Shown: positions 24,457 through 34,459 of the stretch, one piece after another
How positions within the stretch are numbered: the first letter of the stretch is position 1
Layout: every line of letters starts with the position of its first letter
Origin: Bedellia somnulentella
Lineage: Eukaryota; Arthropoda; Insecta; Lepidoptera; Bedelliidae
Length of the DNA stretch: 64,000 nucleotides
Direction: 5' to 3'
Assembly (NCBI GenBank): GCA_963576735.1
Contig: OY755171.1
Location: 434,001 to 498,000, forward strand
Notes under the pieces: generated by a model
Seen by the model: only the letters and a program-made list of their open reading frames with translations
Told to the model about the DNA's origin: nothing
The model's database searches: none
Made by a program: the position numbers and the translations under genes

Positions 24457-24705
24457 AGTGTGCTGTGTAGTGTCGGCTTAGAATAGCACTACCCCATTTC
24501 TTCCGGTGGGTGTACGTAAAATGCGACTAACGGTATTGGGGCTTTTAAGGGATTTTTGGGCGATGCGGTTGGAGACCCATCACCAACAACCTTTATTTCA
24601 CCATCTATTCCCCACGCACCTTCCAAAAGTGGCTAAGCAATTTCTAATTCCTTAGCTCTGGCTACCCCTTTCTTGGGATTTATAGCCGTGAGTATATGTA
24701 TGTAT
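24457..24705 (+). mobile_element. SINE-A with TSD
   Basis: Plus-strand copy between perfect 12-bp duplications GTGTTAAATAAT (24445-24456 and 24706-24717). The first five bases precede the usual GCTGTGTAGTG start. A small deletion in the middle (AAAATGCGAC for AAGAGGCGAC) marks this copy. Confidence 0.9.
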
Positions 24706-24717
24706 GTGTTAAATAAT

Positions 24718-25118
24718 GATTCATATACCATTTCAATACATTATGAAAGATACTCCTCCTTTCAATTTAAAAATAATAATAATAATTGAGAAACTTTAAA
24801 AAGTATAATAAGAATGTATGAGAAGTACAAACATATTTTAAAAAAATGAACGTTTACTGTGTTAGCAAAGCGTAAACTAAAGCACACAGCAAATTTTATT
24901 GAATAAATCTAAATCCACGTTTTAAAGTTTTGCTTGATGTGACTAAAAGGATGATAATTGTGTCAGTCCCGCACCTTCTTCGATTTATCTGAAAATGGCT
25001 ATCACGCCAGAAAACGCCTTAGGTCGGTCATATCACGTATGATATGGTATTTTCCTGAGAATTATATGCCAGTTTCCACGTATCGTTGCTTATTCACGAT
25101 AGCGTTCACTCTCTTTAT
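24718..25118. other. No supported gene
   Basis: AT-rich, nothing recognised. The open frame at 24958-25227 runs into the inverted repeat of the following element. Confidence 0.45.
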
Positions 25119-25706
25119 AATTTTTAACAAAAAGAAAACCGACTTCGGAAAATCAACCGAAAATAAACAATCCAGTACTAAAAAGTACGAAATAAGTTTT
25201 TTAATTGAATATGAGTACTGTGATTAATACCTTAGCAATTTCTTTATTCCACACGCGTCAGTTCAACCTACCTAAATATTACAATTCTCTCAAATTAATT
25301 TGTGAGTCGGTGCCAGCCACGATGATAATTGATAATAAGAAGTGTGTATTTCGCACTTCATATACATGTAAAATGTAGGGTACCTTGTAGTTGTAGGGTA
25401 AATTGATTTTTGTACGTATTACCATTTAAAACGTTAGGTGATAGATAGATATTGTTTAGATTGTAATAATCAGAGATAGATAGTAGGGTGAATTCACTTT
25501 TGTTTGACTGGCACCGACTCAAAAATTAATTTAAGAGAATTGTAATATTTAGGTAGGTTGAACTGACGCGTGTGGAATAAAGAAATTGCTAAGGTATTAA
25601 TCACAGTACTCATATTCAATTAAAAAACTTATTTCGTACTTTTTAGTACTGGATTGTTTATTTTCGGTTGTTTTTCCGAAGTCGGTTTTCTTTTTGTTAA
25701 AAATTA
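25119..25706. mobile_element. Foldback element with ~200-bp inverted arms
   Basis: Left arm 25119-25316 and right arm 25508-25706 are inverted copies differing at only a few positions by eye. The ends are AATTTTTAACAAAAAG and the inner ends GAGTCGGTGCCAG. The 190-bp spacer is AT-rich and non-coding. The outer GAAAACCGACTTCGG resembles the AAACCGACTTC motif of a common lepidopteran repeat, seen again at 26840-26866. No target duplication could be fixed because the ends are AT-rich. A MITE or foldback transposon is the best description; the superfamily is unknown. Confidence 0.75.
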
Positions 25707-25823
25707 TTTTATTTTACAAGTTTTAGAGATGGGTAGACCTGGCAAAGATGCCTCTCGGATGAGGAAGCGACGGTCACTGTATTATTCTTCGTATTTCCAG
25801 TATTTCTATTATAGTACGACATT

Positions 25824-26071
25824 GCTGTGTAGTGTCGGCTTAGAATAGCACTACCCCAATTCTTCCGGCGGGTGTACGTAAGAGGCGACTAACGGTATTG
25901 GGGCTTTATATGGATTTTTGGGCGATGCGGTTGGAGACCCATCACCAACAATCTTTATTTTACCATCTTTTCCCCACTTAACTTTCCAAAAGTGGCTGAG
26001 GAATTTCTGATTCCTTAGTTCTGGCTATCCCATCTAGGGATATACACCCGTGAGTATATGTATGTATGTAT
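25824..26071 (+). mobile_element. SINE-A with imperfect TSD
   Basis: Plus-strand copy between GTACGACATT (25814-25823) and GTACGATATT (26072-26081), a 10-bp duplication with one difference. The 3' end keeps three TATG units. Confidence 0.88.
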
Positions 26072-26169
26072 GTACGATATTAAATAGGCTCAACCATATG
26101 TAACCTTACATTGTTCTCAAAATCCTTCGAAACGCGATGGTCTACAATTCTACATCTCAAGAAAGACTC

Positions 26170-26342
26170 AAACGTTCACGCCGAATATCCCTGAAGGGGT
26201 TAGCAGAGGTAGTAATACTTCTGAATATCACGTGACATTGTCACCTGTTGTTCAGAGTACCCATGATTTGCTTAGGCAGTGTTCTCATGTTATACAGGGC
26301 AGGCCTATCGGCGTTTTGAACAAATACACTGTCATATGATTG
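26170..26342 (-). mobile_element. SINE-B, 3' part only
   Basis: Minus-strand fragment holding the 3' half of SINE-B, from the GGCGTGAACGTTT tail inwards to about the CATATGACAGTG block. The tRNA-like head is missing, so it was 5'-truncated or later deleted. Confidence 0.8.
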
Positions 26343-26344
26343 TG

Positions 26345-26412
26345 AGTTTCGACAGTCGTCCCCTCGATTTCCTGGGATGCCATCATCAGATCCTGGTCTC
26401 ATGGTACTTTCT
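26345..26412 (-). repeat. Fragment of the AAACCGACTTC repeat family
   Basis: Contains CCATCATCAGATCCTGG next to a CCCCTCGATTTCC block. The same pair occurs at 26652-26700, so this is a second scrap of that family in the same orientation. Confidence 0.55.
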
Positions 26413-26639
26413 CGGTAACAATAACATAACAAAAGAAATGTTTAGTGAACCTGTACTTTTCTTCATAAAAGCTACGGAGAGGAGTATAAATCTACATAGA
26501 ATGTGGAAAGAACTGTTTCCTAATATCTAGTGATTGAGGACCCATACCTTCCATCATCAGCTCAGCAGCATAACAATATGATTTTCAGAAGCAAATGCCA
26601 ATATAAGTTCAGAAAACATGTAAAACGCGGTACATTTGC

Positions 26640-26866
26640 CTATAAAATTTGAGGGTTCCCCTCGATTTCTCCAGGATTCCATCATCAGACCCTGATATCC
26701 TCATCATGGTACCAATCCGGGAGTATCTTCTTTCGAATAAAAAAATAATAATCAAAATCGGTTCATAAATGGCGAAAAAATCGGCGAACAAACATAAAAA
26801 AAAAAAAAAAAAATATACCGGTCGAATTGAGAACACTCCTTTTTTTGAAGTCGGTTAAAAAAGGCG
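26640..26866 (-). repeat. AAACCGACTTC repeat family, longer fragment
   Basis: On the minus strand it runs from AACCGACTTCAAAAAAAGG through a poly-T run (plus-strand A-run near 26798-26815) to CTGATGATGGAATCC and a CGAGGGGAACC block. From general knowledge this arrangement is a very common lepidopteran interspersed repeat. It has no coding content here. Confidence 0.65.
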
Positions 26867-26869
26867 AGT

Positions 26870-28209
26870 GCCAATTTAGGTTTAGTAATTCTAATCTTAA
26901 TATTTTGAATATATATCTACTAACCCAAAAAATCATATATGAACTTTTCTGGGCTGAAAGATATATATATCAGATATTTGACACAAATAAAAGAAGCATG
27001 GTATGATTTCAAAACCATTTTCTCTCAAAACCTCACATAATTTCTTAGGAGGTCAGAAAAGACCTCATTTATATCGACGCTTGTAATACCCAAAAATGAA
27101 TCACTTGAAGTTCTAGAAAGCAGAGGATTCAAAAGAAGCTTACTAATGAGTCATATTGACTACGGCCAATTCAGAGAATATTCTAGCTGAAATGCTTCGT
27201 AGAATCTATTTCTTTATTAATAGTATTTAGAAATTACTCTTATCTTTCCTTGATTCTTTGTGTTGGTTTGCTTGAAGGGTACGATAACCACTGATACGAT
27301 AAGTTTTTCATACCTTAAACTATTTTTGCATCAATTGTTATAATATAACTTTTAATGCCATTTTGTTTTATGTGTTTTTAATTATAGATACTTAAGGTCG
27401 TTAATTGCAGTGTTTTAAGTGCTGACCAACCAACACTTCGTCTGTTTAGTTTCCTTATTTTGGACATGCTCTTATGAACATAAAGTTGTATAACTATCGA
27501 TAAAGATCGATATAGAAAATTAAATTAACTGATCTCTGTCTGGATTCTTTTCAAATGCTGATAGCCAGTCAAAGTGGAGAATAATAGTAGTAGCGTTTTT
27601 CTTGTTCGACTGTAGTTAAAAAACACTTTAAAAGTTTATGTACCAAGTACCATATTTCCTCATTCAAAAAGCACAGCAAAGCATTATTATGTTATGTTAT
27701 GTTTGTTAGCTCGAACGCACTTATCCGAGGAACTACTGGACCGACATGAAAACCTTTTTCTGTGGCATGTAGCCTACTTATCGAAGACTACACGCAAAAT
27801 CCAATGGGATCATAGCAGTTTATTATCGGACAAGGTTTTTACACATTCGCAAACCCACGTCTGCTATCTTTAACTATATTGATCGATTGTATTAAAATAC
27901 CACAAAGCCAATTAAAGGCGCTGTTTTGATAAGATGTTTCAGTTAATTCTTACCATAAGCAATCCAGCATATCGACGAGCGCGCATGCCAATATATCCAA
28001 AATGTGAACTCACCTGCGGACAAACGGAAACAACACATTAATGAAACTCGCAATCAAACACAATACTAGTTGTTATACATTTAAATATGACGCTGACGCA
28101 CCCATACAACATCAATAAATTATCGACGTGATAAAATAAATACGGCGATAGGGGTAAAACTAATAATACAATTTTACCACAGAGACTATTTAAATGGTCG
28201 TCAAAATAA
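26870..28209. other. No supported gene
   Basis: AT-rich. A short TTATG run near 27692 and a block at 27715-27800 (GGAACTACTGGACCGACATG) look like repeat debris but could not be assigned. Confidence 0.4.
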
Positions 28210-29109
28210 ACTTACTACTTTAAAACTATCAACCTCATCCTCAAGTACAAAGTTAAACTAAGTCATGATAGTAATAGAATTATAGAGTTAGAAAAATCTC
28301 TTCAAGATATTACAGTAAACTATCATAATAGTCACTTAGAAATGCAAAGCTACATAGTAGGATTAGAAGAAATCATAGAGTTAAGTAATGAAAATATCAA
28401 AACAGTAGAAACACTATCTAATTTTTGCACTAAGTGTGAAAGTGTAAGTACTGTCATAAATGATGTATCTCCTGAAAATAGAAATAATATGGTTCAGCCC
28501 ACTTTTGCTTACAATAGAGATGTGTCGACTCAGAGGACTTTAGTCTTCTCCGATTCTCTTGGTGTTAACATTGGCCATCATTTAAACAAAGAATTAGACC
28601 AATGTATTTTAAATACTTGTATGCCCGGAGCAAGTTACTCTCAAATAATAAATACCATTTTAAAAGAACAATATGACTCCAATACTACTTTAGTTATTTT
28701 AATTGGTTCGAGTAATAAGGTGAATCCAAGTGACTTAAAGAAATCATTTGACAAATTGGTCAATTTAAATGTTAGAAAAATAATTATAAGTGACTTCCTA
28801 TATTCCAAGCATCTTAGCTATAAGGTTAATACTAGGATTTATAAACTAAATATGTTACTATATAATTTGACCTTGGGATATAGGCAAAAAATTGTTAATT
28901 TTAATATAAATAATTATATTAAGAAACCATTATTGACTAAAAGTACCTTGAAAGTACCTGAACATTCTAAAAAACGTCTAGCTATGTTACTAGCTAGTAA
29001 TATTGTATACAACAATGTTATTAATTTGAATAACATAACAATTTCATCTGACTTGGATGCAGTTATTAGTACATGTACTAATGTATCTGCAAATTTAGCT
29101 TTAAACTAG
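28210..29109 (+). CDS. LINE ORF1, SGNH/esterase-like, 5'-incomplete
   Basis: ORF1 proteins of this LINE group bind the element RNA and some carry a lipolytic SGNH domain of unclear role. The first ATG is 28342 (255 codons to TAG 29107-29109). The frame is open back to 28210, so the N-terminus is probably missing. Residues 1-50 from that ATG are rich in Glu, Asn and Ile and look like the end of a coiled coil. SGNH-like blocks follow: VFSDSLG (68-74, Ser in place of the usual Gly of GDS), CMPGAS (93-98), ILIGSSNKV (119-127) and VPEH (205-208). The canonical Asp three residues before the final His is not obvious, so catalysis is doubtful. The last codons contain a slippery heptamer leading into ORF2. 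Confidence 0.75.
   Translation, partial: TYYFKTINLILKYKVKLSHDSNRIIELEKSLQDITVNYHNSHLEMQSYIVGLEEIIELSNENIKTVETLSNFCTKCESVSTVINDVSPENRNNMVQPTFAYNRDVSTQRTLVFSDSLGVNIGHHLNKELDQCILNTCMPGASYSQIINTILKEQYDSNTTLVILIGSSNKVNPSDLKKSFDKLVNLNVRKIIISDFLYSKHLSYKVNTRIYKLNMLLYNLTLGYRQKIVNFNINNYIKKPLLTKSTLKVPEHSKKRLAMLLASNIVYNNVINLNNITISSDLDAVISTCTNVSANLALN
29100..29106 (+). promoter_or_regulatory. Candidate -1 frameshift heptamer TTTAAAC
   Basis: The bases T TTA AAC lie in ORF1 phase immediately before the ORF1 stop TAG (29107-29109). This is the canonical X XXY YYZ slippery heptamer. A -1 slip here reads on as CTA GGT AGT and enters the ORF2 frame. The ORF2 frame is open only from 29082, so any shift must occur in 29082-29109, and the heptamer is inside that window. 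A stem can form downstream between AGGAAAAGGC (29122-29131) and GCCTTTCCT (29164-29172) with one bulge. Its spacing of 15 nt is longer than the usual 5-9 nt. Confidence 0.6.
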
Positions 29110-31955
29110 GTAGTAAGACAAAGGAAAAGGCATACATTTCACTAGTTCATCAGAACATACAGAGCCTTTCCTGCAAACTATTAGAATTAGAGTTATTCAT
29201 TAATAAGTACAATGCCAAAATACTTTGTTTAACAGAACACTGGTTAAAAGCAGAACAAATGAATTTTAGTTTAAAGAATTACACAGTGGGCAGTTGTTTT
29301 AACAGAGAGTTCATAATGTGTGGGGGTAGTATGATACTATTATATGTAGACATTAAATTTAAAGAAAGAAAAGACATCTGTAGACTCTCTGTTGAACAAC
29401 ATGTAGAAATCTCATGCATTGAATTGAGTAAGTATATAATTTTGTGTGTATATCGCCCACCCAAAGGTAACTATGACATCTTTGAAGCAGCGATGGAAGA
29501 TGCTTTGGGGATGGCTTCCCGCAGCTCCAGAGAGGTTGTAGTTTGTGGGGATTTCAATGTTGACTTGTTGGGTGAGGGTCTAGTAAAGGAGAGAATATTG
29601 ACATTTTTTCAATCATTTAATCTTCTAAATGTATTTAATGAGCCAACCCGAATTACCTCGACCTCTGCAACATGTTTAGATAATATTTATTGCAATTGTG
29701 ATTACTCCGGTCACTTCCTTTTTGATTGCATTACCTCAGACCACAAGGGTCAATTTATAAATTTAGAATTTACCATCGAAAAGAAAAAGTCAATAGTATG
29801 TAGACAGATAACTGAAAAAAAACTTAGCTTATTTGAAAATAATATTAGGTCTAGCATCAGCCCCCCAATGAGAAGCAGTGAATCATTAGAGAATTGTCTT
29901 TCATTCATCAATGAGCTAAAAACTGAATTCAACAAAATCTTTAAAACTAAGGTAATACTGTGTAATACAAAATGCTCTTTTGCTGAATGGGCCACCGCTG
30001 GAATTAGAATAAGTAGAGATCACCTATATAACATTTATAGAGAAAAGTCCTTTAACTTCAACCAAGATTTTATTATTTATGTCAGAAATTATTCAAAAAT
30101 TTTCAAAAAAGTTTGTGGTGAAGCTAAATCTAGATGCATAAAACATAAAATTATGAATTCTTCTAACAAGAGTAAGACTGTCTGGAAAATAATTAACAGT
30201 GAAACTGGAAAACTAAAGTCCCCACATGATCTCAATTTATTATTAGATAATGAACTGATACAGTCAAAATCACAAATTGCTGACATTTTTGAAAATCATT
30301 TTATAAATACCCCCACTCAGACAACAGAGAAATTAAATTCATGTCCCCAGAAAGCTCTTGAGTTGTTGGAACAAAATGTTACCAAAACAACAGCACAGTT
30401 TTCTTTCAAGTATGTTGACAATAATGATATAATTAAAAATTTTAAAACTATTAATCTTAAAAAAACCGAAGACATAACAGGAATGTCAGTTTTCGTCATA
30501 AACAGAATAATAAATATAATCGCTCCTCATTTAACGATACTTTTTAATAAATGTATAGATATAGGAGAATTTCCAGACTGTATGAAGTTAAGTAGGCTCA
30601 TCCCACTACATAAATCAGGAGATAGTCAGGACTTTACCAATTATAGGCCTATTTCTATTTTGCCAGTTCTCAGTAAAGTTTTTGAGAAAATCATGTCCAA
30701 CCAAATGCTTTCATATTTCAACAATCATAATATATTCCATGACGAGCAATATGGTTTCACCAAAGGTAGGTCTACTGTAGATGCAGGAGTGTCACTAATG
30801 AAACATATTTTTAATTCATGGGAAAACTCCCGGGATGCATTAGGTATATTTTGTGACCTCACAAAAGCTTTTGATTGTGTAAAAAAAGAAATAGCGTTGA
30901 TTAAACTTAAATATTACGGTTTTGACGAGCAAGCACTGAAATTAATGGCATCATATCTTCATAAAAGAACTTTAAAGGTTGATATTAATGGAACCACGTC
31001 GGAAGGATCGGAAATAGAGATGGGCGTTCCTCAAGGTTCTATACTTGGCCCATTACTGTTTCTGATTTACATTAATGATTTACCATTTATGGTACAAAAG
31101 TATTCTGAGATAGTTATGTTTGCAGATGACACATCTTTAATATTTAATGTAGCGAGATCCTCTACATCTCTTGACGACGTAAATAAAGCTATCTCACTGG
31201 TATTGCATTGGTTTACTGTAAATAACCTGGTTCTAAATGCCAAAAAAACTAAATGTATTAAATTTACTTTACCGAATGTTAGGCAAGTTGATAACAATAT
31301 TGTTATTGATAGTGAACAAGTAGAATTAGTGAAAGAAACAAAATTCCTAGGGATAATAATCGATTCTAAGTTGCAATGGGGACCCCATATACTAACACTT
31401 TCTAAAAGGCTGAGCTCAGCAGCGTATGCCGTGCGTAAGATTAGAGAAATAGCAGACGTAGAAACAGCTCGCATTGTGTATTTCAGTTATTTTCATAGTA
31501 TTATGTCGTACGGTATTTTATTGTGGGGTAAAGCGGCTGATGTTCATAAAGTTTTCGTCTTACAAAAGCGAGCTATCCGATCTATTTACATGTTGAGGTC
31601 GAGGTATTCGTTGCGCGAAAAATTTAAAGAAATTGGCATTTTAACTGTCCCTTGCCAATACATATTTGAGAATTTAATGTATGCCAAAAAGAATATAGGC
31701 CAATTTAGTAAAGTTAGTGATAGGCATACTGTTAACACTCGAAATAAGGACAAACTTCACGTACCGAAGTGGAGACTTAATAAAGTAAGTAACTCCTTTA
31801 TGGGACTATCCCTGAAAATGTTCAACAAACTTCCTTCTGACATATTGGAATTGCCTGTGGCATCTTTTAAAAAGGCAATAAAAGCCATGCTTTTAAAGAA
31901 GTCTTACTACAGTGTTCAAGATTTTTTAAACGACAAGGACCCAACGCGCACATGA
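29106..31955 (+). CDS. LINE ORF2: endonuclease and reverse transcriptase
   Basis: ORF2 nicks target DNA and copies the element RNA into the genome. The first ATG is 29259 (898 codons), but recognisable endonuclease sequence starts earlier: ISLVHQNIQSL (about 29136-29168) and ILCLTEHW (about 29217-29240) lie in the same open frame upstream of any ATG. Translation therefore probably enters from ORF1. Counting from M 29259: YRPP at 65-68, GDFN at 97-100 and SDH at 160-162 are endonuclease catalytic blocks. The reverse transcriptase includes NYRPISILP, DLTKAFD, GVPQGSILGPLLF and FADD at 621-624. A C-terminal thumb-like and Cys-poor tail follows. There are no internal stops or frameshifts, so the protein may be functional. 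Confidence 0.88.
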   Translation, partial: LGSKTKEKAYISLVHQNIQSLSCKLLELELFINKYNAKILCLTEHWLKAEQMNFSLKNYTVGSCFNREFIMCGGSMILLYVDIKFKERKDICRLSVEQHVEISCIELSKYIILCVYRPPKGNYDIFEAAMEDALGMASRSSREVVVCGDFNVDLLGEGLVKERILTFFQSFNLLNVFNEPTRITSTSATCLDNIYCNCDYSGHFLFDCITSDHKGQFINLEFTIEKKKSIVCRQITEKKLSLFENNIRSSISPPMRSSESLENCLSFINELKTEFNKIFKTKVILCNTKCSFAEWATAGIRISRDHLYNIYREKSFNFNQDFIIYVRNYSKIFKKVCGEAKSRCIKHKIMNSSNKSKTVWKIINSETGKLKSPHDLNLLLDNELIQSKSQIADIFENHFINTPTQTTEKLNSCPQKALELLEQNVTKTTAQFSFKYVDNNDIIKNFKTINLKKTEDITGMSVFVINRIINIIAPHLTILFNKCIDIGEFPDCMKLSRLIPLHKSGDSQDFTNYRPISILPVLSKVFEKIMSNQMLSYFNNHNIFHDEQYGFTKGRSTVDAGVSLMKHIFNSWENSRDALGIFCDLTKAFDCVKKEIALIKLKYYGFDEQALKLMASYLHKRTLKVDINGTTSEGSEIEMGVPQGSILGPLLFLIYINDLPFMVQKYSEIVMFADDTSLIFNVARSSTSLDDVNKAISLVLHWFTVNNLVLNAKKTKCIKFTLPNVRQVDNNIVIDSEQVELVKETKFLGIIIDSKLQWGPHILTLSKRLSSAAYAVRKIREIADVETARIVYFSYFHSIMSYGILLWGKAADVHKVFVLQKRAIRSIYMLRSRYSLREKFKEIGILTVPCQYIFENLMYAKKNIGQFSKVSDRHTVNTRNKDKLHVPKWRLNKVSNSFMGLSLKMFNKLPSDILELPVASFKKAIKAMLLKKSYYSVQDFLNDKDPTRT

Positions 31956-32300
31956 CCGTGTCCGTAAAGCTATAAATCTTCCCTCGTTATTCCTAGGAAT
32001 AATTGTCTGGTGAGGATTTTTCTTCTCACGTTATGTGATTGGTTTTTGTGATGGACAATTTATTTTAAATATGTCAAACTAGCGTTTGGTTTTGTCGCAT
32101 AGAAAACCTTTTATAAAGTAAAAACATGTTAATAAACTGAAATTGTACAAACCATGTCTTGAAAAAATGAAAAAATGTGAATGTAAAGAGTTTCTTTGTT
32201 GCTTCTTCTCTTTACGAACACCTTCCGAAGCAACGGACTAATGATAAATTTAAAAAAAATTGACGTTCAAAAAATGTTAATTTTTAACTTAATTTTGAAA

Positions 32301-32306
32301 AATAAA
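32301..32306 (+). terminator. LINE polyadenylation signal AATAAA
   Basis: AATAAA lies just before the TTTTTGAC-like terminal repeats that mark the probable 3' end of the LINE. Confidence 0.55.
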
Positions 32307-32335
32307 CTTTTTGACTTTTTTTGACTTTTATCCGT

Positions 32336-32894
32336 ACCGTGATCTGAGAGTTACCCTTTATACCTTACCTTTAGCTACTCAGTGTAATTAGACGGTCCTT
32401 AGGATATTCTTCCTGTCCAATAAACAGTTATAACTAAACCAGAAACATGGCATCGGAAAAGAAAAAGGTAGGAGACACAACTACTAAAAGCCGTACACGC
32501 TGTAACCGGAGTCAGAAATAAGCCGCTGAAGATGGGAATCTACCAGTAATGACGAGTGCGTGACAACCTCCGCGTCATGGTGCTACGTGCTGTGATGTGA
32601 TACTTGACAAAGCAGAGCCTCCATACAAACACAACCGGATTGAAACATGAGATAATCTTCCCAAAATCAACAAAGACAACGAATACAATGATAATAAAAA
32701 CGTGCAAGTAGATACTCGCAGTGAAGAGATACAAAGGACAAAAAGTTGAATAAATAAGGTAAATAGCAAATCACGATCGTTTGCTCACACTGATGCTAAC
32801 ACCCACACCCGCAGTGATCTAATAGATTCATTTTACAACAACACTTTAACTGGAGAAGGATGAATAAGTTTTTTTGAATTGATAATAATTGTAG
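32336..32894. other. No supported gene; possible retroelement debris
   Basis: From ATG 32447 a short frame reads MASEKKKVGDTTTKSRTR before a stop at about 32520, and other basic stretches follow in different frames. It could be the start of an old retroelement ORF1, but no motif confirms it. Confidence 0.3.
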
Positions 32895-33111
32895 GCTGTG
32901 TAGTGTCGGCTTAGAATAGCACTATCCAATTTCTTCCCGTGGGTGTTCGTAAGAGGCGGCTAAGGGTAACGAGGCCTTTTAAGTAATTTTTGAGCGATAT
33001 GGTTGGAGACCCATCACCAACGATACTTTATTCTTAACATCTTCTCCCCTATCAACTTCCAAATGTGGCTGAGGAGTTTCTACCTCTGAAGCTCTGGCTA
33101 CCTATGTATGT
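32895..33111 (+). mobile_element. SINE-A, older copy with TSD
   Basis: Plus-strand copy, more diverged than most. It is flanked by similar sequences ATAATAATTGTAG (just before) and ATAATGATTGTG (just after), an aged target duplication. The 3' part lacks the GCCGTGAGTATATG block and jumps to TATG repeats. Confidence 0.78.
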
Positions 33112-33884
33112 ATAATGATTGTGAGGATTTTCATGTTCCAAAACAGGGAGTATGTTTCTTTAGCGAGCTCTGCACCCGATAATAAGCTGGTAGTTAAAGT
33201 ATCCCATGGGAACCAGAGTCATAGTACTTACACAGCATAAGATAAATTGTCTTGGGGTAGGGATATCTCTAAGACTTAACTTTAACATCACTGATAGTAA
33301 GATTCGCTACATAATATGAGCCTCTAACTTCCTGGATTTTGGGACGAGACCTTTTACACCGAGCTAACATCAGGATTAGGCAATCATACGATAATCGCAA
33401 CTCATTAAACAGCGTGTGTTTTTTACACGCTTTCGGAACTTAACGGATTAAGAAGAAACTTTGCACAAGTGTAGATAAGGATCTCTAATGGAGAATGTAA
33501 TAGTTTTAATTCATTCCAACGTGAAAAGAATTTATTCCATAAAAATCTAATTTGTGGCGTGTGTGGAAAAACAATATTCCGTGAAGATTAAGTTTCCCGA
33601 GGTGTATATTTATAATCTGGATAACATAGGTTGTGCCTTAGACAGTGGACACATTACGTACTTATCGTTTTATTTTTGGTTTAAAGCTCAACCGTCAGAT
33701 TTTCCACACCTTCATTATACAGATTTTTTCTTTAAAAGTTATGGTAATTCGTAGAATGGGCAAGAAATCCGCCTCGAACCCCATCTTCAATTGTATTTGT
33801 CGTATAAACAGCCACGATATGGTGCATGAAGAGAAAGTTGGATTCTCAATCTGTATCTAAATCTTCCATCTCCTGGCTATACAT
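33112..33884. other. No supported gene
   Basis: AT-rich. The overlapping open frames at 33554-33860 have no domain. A block at 33410-33490 (TTTACACGCTTTCGGAAC) may be repeat debris. Confidence 0.4.
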
Positions 33885-34097
33885 CACAAATACTTGAAAG
33901 GGGTATCCAGAGCATCAGAATTAGAGTTTTCTCTTTCGAATGTTTACTGGGGAAACATTGTAAAAATAAATTAAGGGTTAGTTGATGATGGATCTGCAGC
34001 CACGCGGCCCACAAATCATATAAAAACCCCCAAGACCCCAAGTCGCCTCCTACGACACCCACAGGGAGAAATATGTTAGTATTATTCTAAGCCTGCA
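33885..34097 (-). mobile_element. SINE-A, strongly diverged
   Basis: Minus-strand remnant. The order of blocks matches SINE-A (GGGGAAA, a GATGATGGATCTGCAGCC block, AAAACCCCCAAGACCCCAAG, then TCGCCTCCTACG), but with many substitutions. It is an old insertion. Confidence 0.6.
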
Positions 34098-34200
34098 GCT
34101 AAACTCATAGTGCTAAACAACCATGTTTCGAATTTCAGGAAATTTATTAGTGCTATAGGCTTGACATGAATGTACAAGCCTTTTAATGAGCAAGTATGAA

Positions 34201-34457
34201 CATACATACATACATACATACATATACTCACGGCTATAAATCCCTAGATGGGGTAGCCAGAGCTAAGGAATTACAAATTACTCAGCCACTTTTGGAAAGT
34301 TAAGTGGGGAAAAGATGGTAAAATAAAGGTTGTTGGTGATTGGTCTCCAACTGCATCGCCCAAAAATCCCTTAAAAGCCCCAATGCCGTTAATCGCCTCT
34401 TACGTACACCCACCGGAAGAATTGGGGTAGTGCTATTCTAAGCCGGCACTACACGGC
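34201..34457 (-). mobile_element. SINE-A, good copy
   Basis: Minus-strand copy starting with CATA repeats at 34201 and ending CACTACACGGC at 34457. GTATGAA occurs on both sides as a probable short target duplication. Confidence 0.87.
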
Positions 34458-34459
34458 AT

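Larger units (their letters stand above)
28210..32335 (+). mobile_element. Non-LTR retrotransposon (LINE), nearly intact
   Basis: Two-gene LINE: ORF1 with an SGNH-type domain, ORF2 with an AP-type endonuclease and a reverse transcriptase, then a 3' UTR of about 370 bp. It has no RNase H. The 3' end carries AATAAA at 32301-32306 and tandem TTTTTGAC-like units at 32305-32330, similar to the short terminal repeats of CR1/L2/jockey-group LINEs. An esterase-like ORF1 is typical of the CR1/L2/Daphne side of that group. The 5' end is uncertain: the ORF1 frame opens at 28210 with no start codon before 28342, so the copy is probably 5'-truncated inside ORF1. The long undamaged ORF2 suggests recent insertion. 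Confidence 0.85.

Noticed and set aside
31067..31474. 135-codon minus-strand open frame
   Set aside because: Antisense shadow of the LINE reverse transcriptase gene.
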